Source of the DNA: Dicaeum eximium
Taxonomy: Eukaryota > Chordata > Aves > Passeriformes > Dicaeidae
Assembly: GCA_013396995.1 (NCBI GenBank)
Contig: VWZP01004506.1
Span: forward strand, 2,343,733-2,407,732
Length of the DNA stretch: 64,000 bases
Reading direction: 5' to 3'
Within the stretch, counting starts at the first letter, position 1. Each line of letters starts with the position of its first letter. The notes under the pieces are model-generated. The model did not search any database and had not been told where the DNA came from. It saw only the letters and a program-made list of their open reading frames with translations. Shown here piece by piece: positions 37,738 to 47,818 of the stretch. A program made the translations under genes and the position numbers.

Positions 37738-38052
37738 AACTCAATCACTTCTCTAGGCAGCCTGCTCCAATGCTTGATAACCCTTTCTGTAAAAAAATTT
37801 TCCTAATATCCAGCCCAAACCTCCCCAGATGCAACTTGAGGCTGTTTCCTCCTGTCCTATCACTTGTTGCTTAGGAGAAGAGGCTGATCCCCACCTGGCT
37901 ACATCCTCCTTTCAGCTGTAGAGAGAAATGAGGTCCCCCCTGAGCCTCCTTTTCTCCAGGCTAAATACCTCCAGGTCCCTCAGCCTCTCCAGCCTTGTGC
38001 TCCATGTCCTTCACCAGCTTCATTATCCTTCTCTGGACACGCTCCATCATGT
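37738..38052 (-). mobile_element. CR1 LINE fragment (minus)
   Basis: Antisense CR1 3'-region blocks appear in order on the plus strand: CACTTCTCTAGGCAGCCTGC, CCAATGCTTGATAACCC, TTCCTAATATCCAGCCC, TCCTGTCCTATCACTTG, GGAGAAGAGGCTGATCCCC, CTCCTTTCAGCTGTAGAGAG, GAGCCTCCTTTTCTCCAGGC and CTTCTCTGGACACGCTCCAT. Both ends are truncated, since the terminal tail repeat is absent on the low side. The subfamily differs from the copy at 5332 (different middle blocks) and the match to the remembered pattern is good, so it is comparatively young. Confidence 0.92.
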
Positions 38053-41000
38053 AAATGATGGCAAAAATAGTAAGAGGCTCTCTAGGAAAGCCTTTCCAAA
38101 CAGGAGATATAAGCATATGTTGAAGTGAGGCTAGTCTGACTTCAGGGATTTAGAGTAGCTTAATATGGTAGAATTGTATAAATAATGGTATCCAAGGTAC
38201 AGATCATTAACAACTTTTTTTTTTTAAAGTCATTAATTTATTTTTGGGATTTGCCAATACTGGTTTTTTGTCTTATATAAACTTTATGCTATTCAGGGTG
38301 GGGAATACTTATAGTCTATTGCATGGATTGTATTTAGTTGAAAATCTAAGCAAAAAGAAGATTTGTGTCTTTGCTTCCTATTGTGAATATCAAAAAATAC
38401 TTAGGTAGATGCAATAATGTGAAAACTGATATTAAAGTGAGGAAAAAATTCAGCATATGTATTCATCTCAGGATGGTTTTGACCACAGGAAAGTATTTGA
38501 TTATGATAGATGAACTATATTGCCGCTCATGTTAATACAGTAGCGTCTAATGATTTTTTTTTTAAGTATTCATTTTAACGCTGCCAGTGTTTACTTAGCA
38601 GGACATTAATAACGCCAGGATATTTATCATATAGGAAATGGCTTGAAATGAAATCTGCTTCAGCTGTCAGTGGATGTTTATGTTTCAAGGCTGCACTGGA
38701 TTGTTTATGTACGATTTAGGGGAGAATGGTAGGGTTTTGTTGGTGACTAATAATAAGAGGAAAGTTAAAAGGCAATTATTATGGCTTTTATTTTTATTTA
38801 TATTACATTAGAACTCATTTCAGCATCAGATCAATGCTAGAAGCAGCTCAACTCTTTGCTGAAAGATTTAAGGATGAGACAAAATACATTTGGTAGTGAT
38901 GGGACACAGGACTGGGAGTAAATGCTGTCCAGCTCTGCAAATAAGCTGATCCACTGCCTACTGCTCCTCTAGTGAGCTCTCCTGCAAGTAATTCTTAGGA
39001 TTTGACACACCTCTTTTAAATGCATGGAGCTTATAAAATTTCTGCATATTCTTAAATTCAACAGTTAAATCAGGGCCAAACTGCATCCCCTAGTTGACAG
39101 TTTTGGAAATACTCTACTGATTCTTAATGAGTTTTCTCCCAATGGCTACTTCAAATTGGATGCAAATGTCACAGTTTTTAAGCATAACTTACACAGCTTC
39201 TGGGACCTTTTCCCCCTAACAACTGGACCCCATGGTTTGAACAACTGGGACTTAAAGGATTTCCTTTTGAAAAGCACAAACGCCTTTCCAATCTATAAAA
39301 CAAATCAGGCCTTTGAAAATTATATTTTCCATCTTCCTTTGCATGTCTGAGATCATAATTTGAGGTTTTCCTTCCTTTCTTAAAAAAGGCTTAAAGTGGT
39401 ACATCCTTGTTGGCAAGGACATGTGAGAGCTGCCAGATTGCATCACAACAGGGACAGGCATGATGCGGAAACAAGATGAGCTGGGCAGCTGCCCCAGCTT
39501 TTGGGTGTCCTTCACCAACTCTAGCCTTGCTCTTCACAAACAAGGGAAAATATTAATGCCTCCCACTGAAAAAGTGCATAGTTTTTGGTCAGGATGCATG
39601 CATGCATGCATGTGTGGAATTTGATCCAGCATGCCACTGACCAATGTCCAGTGATCTACCCTTTCTTCTTTTTTATATGGTAAAAAAGTTTTGTAGATCG
39701 AAATCAACGGAAAATTATGTCACCCTGGTTATCTTAACTTCATGAAAAGGGAAGTGCATCACCATGGCAAAACATTTCCCTTTGTTAGTTACTCCAAAGA
39801 ATGAAATAAAAATTCCAAAGGCAATTCTCTTCCTCATTTTTCCCTTGCCGGGAAATCCCTGGGAGTACAGAATACAATTCAGAAATGCTAAAACCAACTT
39901 CTACTGCATCCCTGCAACTACCTCCAAAATCAATAGGAGTCACGGGTGCACAAGGAACTGACTTCCCCATCAACACACTGCAATTTTTAACCATTATTAA
40001 ATTTAAATCTCTCTAGCATCAATATTTATTCCTGCTAAATATGAAGGATGTTTAGACTTATGAGTCACCAATTCTTTTCCAGTTAGCGCTTGTTCTACAA
40101 ATTCCACCCTTGAATGGAACTAGAGATTTATACATGATAGCAGCACACAAAGTCAACCGCTAGGAACAGGCAACAACAGAATAACAACTGTGGAGATAAA
40201 AACGTGCATCAGTCAGAGCCTGCCCACTCCACTGCTGTTTCTCTGCTGTTGGTTTTGTAGCAGGCGTGAGTGGTAAATCACAAAGAGTGTGAATGAGTAC
40301 AGCAGGATTTGCTCTCAATTTGTTCCATGCAAGCTCGAGGTTGCCATGGGAGACAGGAAGCATTTTTCGGGCACTCCCACAGCAATGAACTGTTGCCACT
40401 GTATTAACGAGTGGCAGCACGCTGCATTTCCTTCAGCAGAAGTCTATGACCTGATCACCAAAAATGCCCAGGGTAGATGGTGCTTTTCCTCCACTTTCAC
40501 TTCTTACTTTGGATGCAGCTCAGGATCCTGGTAAAGAGGACAGGCTGCCCTTTGCTGTAAGGCTGTAGGTTCAGCCTAGTTTCCAGTGAATGCAAGGTCT
40601 GCATAATAAAAAACCCACTTTACAAAGTGCCATGGTAGTCCAAAGGCTGGAAAGGAACTACAGAGGCAGCTGAGAGACAGCTGGAATCCAACAGCCAGGT
40701 TGTATTCTTTGCATATCTTGTTTGGTTAGAGATTGCACACAGGGAAAAGACAGCTCTCAGTGTGATTGTGGCACAGATCAGTGGCTGCCAGCCCAAAATG
40801 AGGGCCTTTGTCACTTCAGGAAGGGTGAAGTGGCACTGTGGAGAAGATATGATAGCTTTCCTGTTTCTCAGGGTGAATAATCCATCACAGCACTTGTAAC
40901 TCTGGGTGGTGACTGCACCAATGTACTGAGAGCCTCTCTTTGATCAGTGAAGATACCTCATTCCAAAAGGTACCTCTGTAATCCAGTTCTGGGACAGCAG

Positions 41001-44000
41001 AGTGAGAAGTGACTAACAGCTGGCTGAAAAGGGAACAGGTGAAAGCAGAGCAGGCAGCAGCAGATGTTGCCTGTCTCTACTGAAGGACTGAGAAACAGAG
41101 TTGAAGAATTGCACGCAGGAAACAAAGAGGCACACTTTTAGATAGCTTAAGAAACCTTGCTTCTGATTTCAAAGATCAAACCTTGTAAAGGCACTGTAAA
41201 ATCTGTGTGGAAAGGTATGGTTCCCCAAGCCAGAGGGACAGAAATTGAAGCCCTACAGCTGCCATAAATCTCTTGCTTCCTAAAGTGATCCCCAAAGGTA
41301 AAGATAGATGCTCACAAGCAGGAAATTTCATGTTGCAATTTTCTTTATATAGACAAAGGCATCACTTTCCCAGGTCAAGATAATATGCCTTGAAGAAATA
41401 AAGCATTTTCTCCTACTTTATCTCTTCTACAGTCCTCTTCCTTTTCTATACTCCTCCCTGAATTGCCAGATATTTTTCTTTCCTGGAAGTTTGGCTTGAG
41501 AGACAATGTACTCTCACATGTCTGCTGCTGAAAAAACAGGGTATAACTGTCCCCAAGGAATAGTCTTACCTGAGTATGGCAATACATGGAAAATGCTGCT
41601 GCAGACAACTGAGTGACATCATTTATTGCTTAGCCCTGATGAGGTTGTTCTATAACGAGTAAGTGCAGAATCCTGCTTTTAAGAATATGTATGTTTTCTG
41701 CAGTTTTTCCTCATAACTGTGAGGAGATCATATGCTGTGTCCTTCACCTGTAGAACAGAGCTGTAGAGTAATATAGGAAAGGAGAGGAATACAAGGTATT
41801 TATTATTTAGTATCTATCAATCCAAGAAATTAAGCAGAACAGACGTTGATTTTCACCTGGGTACTTTAAATCAATTAAGCTTCTCATGGTGAAAAGTCTT
41901 AATGAATGAAAACATCCTCAGTGCTAATTACCATGTCAAATACAAATCAGAACAACAGCAGAAACAGTCCCTTGGAGATAACATATCTACTGAGAGTGCA
42001 CAGATACAAAATTTAAAGTTTTGTTTTATCCATTCTACTCCTTATTTACACCTGCATGCAAAGAGGCACTGCATCCTTTTCTTGCAGCTGATAAACTCTC
42101 AGAAAGTAAAAGCACCAATATGCCAAGTTCTCATTCTACTTATAATCACAGTCACATCAGCTCTGGATGTCAGGGAAAACTCTGCTGATCAACCACTGTG
42201 CACCACAGCTGATTTAGTAAATTCTTCATTACAAGTCAAATAAAGATTTCAGGAAAGAAATGTCAGTGAAGAAACTTATTTCTAGGTAGAATATTCTTTC
42301 TCTGATAAAAGTCTTAGTTTTCTGAGTTATCCTTTACTTAGTCCATGGATACAATCTAAAAATCACTTTCTCACCTTAAGGTGGAAAAAATCATTCTGAA
42401 GTTGCACAACAGCCACACAATGGTATGAAAAAAGCTGATGCTGGATCCCTTGCACTTAACAACCCACCTCACTCAGCAGCCACTGCACTTCCCTTGCTTT
42501 ATCTGTGAACCTACTTCCCACTGAGACGTGTGAGTTCGTGTGACTTCGAGATGCATCTGGGAAAAAAAACCAATCTTTCTTCTTTGTGCAACAGATTAGA
42601 AGCTTTTTGCTCATCGGCAAAGAGAGGTTGTTTCTTTCACTTTACTAACAATAGACCTGGTGGGCTGAAGAGTGCAGTTAATCTGCTCTGACTGCTGCAG
42701 CTGTGTGGGAGCACACAGGGGCACAATTCCCTCCTGTAAGGAGATTTTGACTCAGCGAGGCCAAGAATAAATGTTTAGACATTGCTGACTTCGAAATTTT
42801 TGGGGGTATATCTTTTGTTTTGGGAAATAATCTAAACTGGCACTGAAGGCTGTAGCATGTTTAGTCAGTTTAAGGCATGGGGAGGTGAGTTTGTTTTCCC
42901 AGAATCCATTAGAAATCTTGTGCAGATGATACCACAAGAAATGAAGAATCTTCAGAAAACATTTACTGAAATAATCAATATGGTACAACTGAATTGAGTA
43001 GAAGGACAGAGAGAAGCCAGCTGAGCTCAAGTGCATTATTACCCATGAGGCTGCACAAGGACCACTGCCCAGGCTCCTGGGCCACTCCAGAGAAACTCTT
43101 CCTTGTGTTCAAACAAGCAGTGAAAAGAAAGGGACAAACTCCCCTCTCAAGGTGCCTCTCTCTCTGTTTACTGGACAGGGACCCTGCAGAACCAGCTTAG
43201 ATTACTCACTTTGGTTTAGCTTAAGTTTACATTTTTAGAGTTTATTATAAATAAGGCCTAACTGATATTTTCATCTCATTTTTTCCCCCTTCTCTGTATC
43301 AGGAACAAAATCTCTTTGTCTCTGTCTGAGCTAATAAATTTTTCAATTGAGAAATCTGTTGCCCAACAGTGACTAGTCCTACTTCACAGTTTTCCAGCAA
43401 TTCCATAAATTTCATCAAAGTTTCATCATATCCTAAGTCAGGTTTCCTCAGAAACATGACTCATCACTGAAGAATGTTCTGGTCATTAAAAAGATTAAGA
43501 CATAATATTTTCTTACATTTTTGTGGCTCTTTTCTCTTCTGAAGAGAAAATATTATAGGAAAGGAAGCTTCCCTGCTGATTGCAGCTGCTCAGCTTTCCT
43601 GTATTTCTCCTTTTTTGCTTCTAGACTTACTCTAATTCAAAATTTAAACCAAGCTTTACATAAAACCTTGATGCTACAAAAATATCTTGCTAAGAAACAC
43701 CATTGGAAAACTGAAAGGATAAATCTCCCTTTGTCCTTCTTAAAGTCAAACAGAGACAGGAGGATGATAGAAAGTTGTAAGTAATGCTTTCTGTGAGCTT
43801 TGAAACAAGAACATGCTCTCATCTGATCCACTGCTGACCACAGAAAGAAGGAGAAGTGACAGCAGGGACTGTTCCACACTTGCCTGCAGCAGCTGGGTGG
43901 CAGGCACAAGCACTGTTACACAGCTTATTTTTCTGAGCACACTGTGGAGCTCACCCTCAGACTTTTCTTTCTTCTGCAACTTGCACTGCTAGTCTTTTCC

Positions 44001-44526
44001 TCCATAATTCTTTGCCCTTTCTTAAAAGGAATCTGATTTATTATCAGAGGATCCCTAACAGCACAAAAATCCCCCCTCAAGCTTTCCCTCCCTTCATGCC
44101 AAGTTCTTAGCCTTGCTCCTGTTTCTCCCACTTCTTTCACTGGCTCTCCTCCCATGCCTTGCAGCCAGCACCTTTGAAGAAACACTCAGCCTCCTCCACC
44201 TCGCTCGTTCCCCTGGCTGCTCCTCCTGGTACATAATGGTGCCCATGCACTGAGAGCTGCTCCCCCTCAGTGAACTCTGCTTGTCCTCACGTACCCTCAG
44301 TACCCTGGGCTTCCATTCAGTCACCTTTTTCCAGTTGCAGCATTTTCTCCGTGTGAGGAACACGGGCTCAGTTGGTGTGTGCAGGTTCTGCCAAGTCTGG
44401 GTGCAAGGCAGGGTGGATGGAGAATGGACAGTGGCTGTGCAGCTTTCATGGACCTGAGGGAGCTTGTCCAGCTGTAACCCTGTCATCAGAATCACTGGTG
44501 CTCCATTTGTGACACTGAGCTTCTGT
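38053..44526. other. unique DNA, no gene seen
   Basis: At 38540-38840 a smooth AT-rich block free of repeat landmarks (TTAATAACGCCAGGATATTT, TGGATTGTTTATGTACGAT, GGCAATTATTATGGC) looks like a conserved noncoding element, by texture only. A (GCAT)n run lies at 39594-39612. From about 43850 to the LTR the plus strand is pyrimidine-rich. No coding exon was recognised. Confidence 0.35.
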
Positions 44527-44533
44527 AATGCTG
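44527..44533 (+). repeat. target-site duplication candidate, left (AATGCTG)
   Basis: AATGCTG directly precedes the TG start of the LTR and recurs at 45228-45234 at its far end. Seven matching bases are more than the 4-6 usual for retroviruses, so part of the match may be chance. Confidence 0.6.
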
Positions 44534-45227
44534 TGTTGGAACCCAGGGCACAGGGAATGTCTCTCTGCCTGTTTCAGGAGGCTCTGACCCTCAGCAGAAC
44601 ACTGCTTTTAACCTTCGTCCCTGGAAAATGTTACCAAGGCTGTTAAAAGTTACCAAGGAATGAGTTAGAGCACACAGGTTTGAATTAGGTTATAGTATGT
44701 AGTAGTAGTAGTAGTAGTTTATCACATGGTGAAGAATTTAGGATTTTAGGATTTTAATATGAGAGTGAATAGGAGACAAAATGGAGGATTTTGGGTGTTG
44801 TCCCTTCTTCCTTATTGTCTCACTTCAGCTCTATTTTCTGTAGCACTGGTGGCAGAAAGTTATTGCTTAGAGTAAGTAGTAATGTGGAAGTTATGTGCAT
44901 AGNTAGCGTGGAAGTTACGTGTATAGATTAATAGAAGTTATTGGTAGAAAAGTAGAAGCAAAGTACGTGTTAGAAGGTGGTTGGGTAAAACAGCTTTAAA
45001 AGGCCTTGGGTTTGGGTGTTTGGGGTCCATTTTGTGTCTTGGTTCTCACATGCTAAGTCTGATGTGCAGACGGCGCTGAACTTAAGATAAGAATAAACAA
45101 AAATCTGAAGACAGAGAGAGAGTCCTGCTCATCCTTCATCCTTGGAAAAGAACTCAGCAGGGGAATCCCCTCCAAAGAGCCCAGGGGGCAGGTTCCCACA
45201 CTTGTTGGGACCACCAAAAAACCCAGG
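44534..45227 (+). mobile_element. solo LTR, same family as the palindromic element (plus)
   Basis: It starts TGTTGGAACCCAGGG and is flanked by the direct repeat AATGCTG (44527-44533 and 45228-45234). Layout is LTR-like: a U3 with a GTA microsatellite (about 44698-44718), a TATA-like TTTAAAAGG (44995-45003) and, about 95 nt on, AATAAA (45092-45097) followed by an AG-rich then G-rich stretch and U5. Its first 280 bp align with the arms of the 36252 element at perhaps two thirds identity by eye, so the two belong to related subfamilies. No gag, pol or env sequence is attached. The right end by the duplication reads ACCCAGG, not the expected CA, so the exact 3' limit is uncertain. One undetermined base is at 44903. 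Confidence 0.75.
45092..45097 (+). terminator. LTR polyadenylation signal AATAAA
   Basis: Canonical hexamer in the R region of the solo LTR, about 95 nt downstream of the TATA-like TTTAAAAGG. Its placement supports plus orientation. Confidence 0.6.
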
Positions 45228-45234
45228 AATGCTG

Positions 45235-46352
45235 TTGTCCAGGCTCACCACACTGCCTCCTGGAACTCCTACAAGCCCTTTCCTGCTTTATCAGAAATGC
45301 CTTTTCCTATCTCCCATCCTTTGCCTCTAACCCACAGGGCCCTCACTCACTCCCTCATTGCCATACAGGTTTCCCATATGTGTTCTTACTTATTCCAGAA
45401 GAGAGTCTCCTGCTCTCCCCAATGCCATTTTCACTACAAGTGACAGGGTTTTTCACGTGTTCCTCATGTTACACCTGCTCCAGCCAGACATGACAGGGCT
45501 CTTGTCTCCTCTCACAGTTGTCTCCTATTTCCACTTCCACGTTTCTGTGCAGTTTCTATCCTATATTCCACTTGCAGTCATTTCTCCAGATAGACTTTAC
45601 CTAATGCAGCACAGTTGTGGCAACCCTCTGCTCCTAATTCCCTTCTATGTCAGTCCCCAAGTGACCTTGGATAATGTTCTCCTTTGTTTCTAAGACCCTC
45701 CATATCCAACCTGCCATCCCTCTCCTATACTGCTACAATTTCTCCACTCTCTCCTTGGAAAATCTTGCTCATTTTCTAGGAGTCCAGTTTTCAGACACTG
45801 TTCCTGGGCAGTTTGTAACAAGATTAGTGCTTACTTGTGTTTCAGAAAGAGAGAAAAAATATCTTCATTCCACTAATGACATAAGGAAAGCTGGAATCTT
45901 CATTTTTCTCTCTATCAGGCTTTTTCAGGGTTCTGATTTGTATACATTTTGTCAAGGTTGCTCCTCCTGATGCTAAAGAATCTCTTAACATTCTGAAATG
46001 GAAAATTACTGTGCTAAAGCCATACAAGCCCTGTGAATTCTCTATTTTTATGCAGTATATTGGGCATCTGAGTGAGAAGCAAAAGAGCAGTTGGCACCTC
46101 AGTGGCTGTTTAGATGGAAAATATATGAGTCCCCTCTTCAGTTCCTAAAAGGTGCCTTTATCCTCAAGTGCATTGGACAGCAATAGCACCAGCTTTCTGA
46201 CTGCATGATCAGAAGACACCCTCCCACCCCAGGGATAATGCCATTGCTAAAACATTTTAGCACCAGAAACCTCAATAGCAGAGCTCAGCAGCTGCCATCA
46301 CCTTCATCCAGAAACAAAGGAAGAAGAGGAGTTGTTGCTCCCTAATTGCACA
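45235..46352. other. pyrimidine-rich unique DNA, no gene seen
   Basis: The plus strand from 45235 to about 45780 is rich in C and T, like the stretch before the LTR. The LTR therefore landed inside one compositionally biased region. The open frames (111 codons or fewer) have no recognisable domain. Confidence 0.35.
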
Positions 46353-46412
46353 ATGGCTTCAATGGTCCTTGTGGGTCCCTTCCAACTCAGGATATTCTAT
46401 GATTCTATGATT
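46353..46412 (+). mobile_element. CR1 LINE 3' tail, about 60 bp (plus)
   Basis: AATGGTCCTTGTGGGTCCCT, then TCCAACTCAGGATATTC and two copies of TATGATTC-type tail repeat. This is a severely 5'-truncated CR1 insertion whose 3' end is almost unmutated compared with the remembered pattern, so it is likely young. Confidence 0.88.
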
Positions 46413-47730
46413 CTTTTTTGCTTTCCAAAGAGAAGACCATAGGCACTCATCCCTTGGGGCCTTAGTCTGGGCCTTCATGGATCTCCCATACCCATTTTCT
46501 TTCAATTTTTTTGTGTGCCACAGCTGTATGCCAAGTTTTAAATCCTTAAGATTAGGGATATCAACTCAACTAGTGCCAAATTGTAAAAACTCAAGATTAA
46601 GGGCTCGTTCAACAGTATAACTGAAAAATTTAAGTACTTCCGAGAATTCCAGGTGTGTTGGCTTCACATTTTCAACTGAGATTTTCTTCAAGAACACTTT
46701 GTTCCTGGGGCTGAAAGTTTACAACATTCTTCTAACTTTACCTCTGGTGGGAGTTTTTACCTGAAAGTTTCTCTTTGAAAGGGTATAATTAATCTGGGAA
46801 GAACCTAAAGTGTCAGTATTCCTTGTCTTAGTGCAAGATCACCTTTAACCAGGTTATAAGGGTGTATTTTTCAACCCAATGCCCAAGCTGAGGCATGTAC
46901 AACAAAGATATCTACATGTAAGCTGATCCCTCATTGGTTTAGGAACTCTAATCTCTGTGGCAAATAAAATCTAGAGAAAAACTGGTACACCCCAACACCA
47001 TCTTTGTCCTAGGACACAATGGATGCACTGTGAGGATCCACTGACTGAGTTCACTGAATTTCCACAGATCAGAGTGGAATTTGAAAACAAACATAACAAA
47101 ACAAAACAAACAAACAAAAAATCAGGTGCGGTGACAACCTTGTAGTGTTTAAAACCAGGAAAACCAAACCCCATTCCATCTGTTTGGGTGTATGTAAAGT
47201 ATTTATCTCCTTCCAGTGCAGCTGGTGGAGCCTTGGCTGGTAGATTTAGGACGCAGTTTGTCCAGTCAGATGTGGACACCTGTGTGCTGATGACGTGGGC
47301 CACACCCTGATCTCCAATGACCAACCAGTTCTCCAAGGCTCTGTAGGGTGTATTCTCCAATGGCAAAGCCAACACCATTCCCAAAATCTTTATTTGTTGC
47401 TAAGGGTCTCCACATTCCCCCTATATAATTAATGTCAACACTGTGTCTTTTACCTCAGATATTTGGTGGCTTTATGCCACAGACTGCAATTTTCCAATGA
47501 AAGCCCATCAGTCCGTTCCCAATCCATTATGGACACAGGAAACAGAATGTATCCTCCAATCATGTAGCATTCTTTTTCATATTCATATTTGAATATTGTG
47601 CAACCAAAATGAAAATTTGACAGAAATTGGGATATTTTAAAAATTGGTCACTTAAACACATGGATCTTCACGTAATACAAAACTGCTAGATCTGCCCTGG
47701 AAATCTTTTTTTCATAGTTGGTCTGTGAAT
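46413..47730. other. unique DNA with one unrecognised minus-strand frame
   Basis: A minus-strand frame of 137 codons covers 46971-47384. Its first 80 or so codons (47384 down to about 47140) read as fairly balanced protein-like sequence, while the rest runs through a CAAA-rich low-complexity tract (47085-47121) and is not credible. I recognise no family. It may be an exon, a decayed pseudogene or chance. Confidence 0.3.
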
Positions 47731-47746
47731 ATTTATTATTATTATT

Positions 47747-47812
<66 letters not shown>

Positions 47813-47818
47813 ATTATT
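47731..47818 (+). repeat. compound trinucleotide microsatellite (TTA)n(TTG)n(TTA)n
   Basis: TTATTA units, about 21 TTG units (47750-47811) and TTATTATT form an uninterrupted trinucleotide tract. A minus-strand frame gives a run of asparagine there, which is an artefact of the repeat. Long uninterrupted tracts like this are usually length-variable. Confidence 0.97.

Noticed and set aside
36252..45227. A single provirus running from the 36.3-kb element to the 44.5-kb LTR
   Set aside because: The two LTR sequences are clearly diverged, each locus has its own flanking duplication, and the DNA between shows no pol or env.
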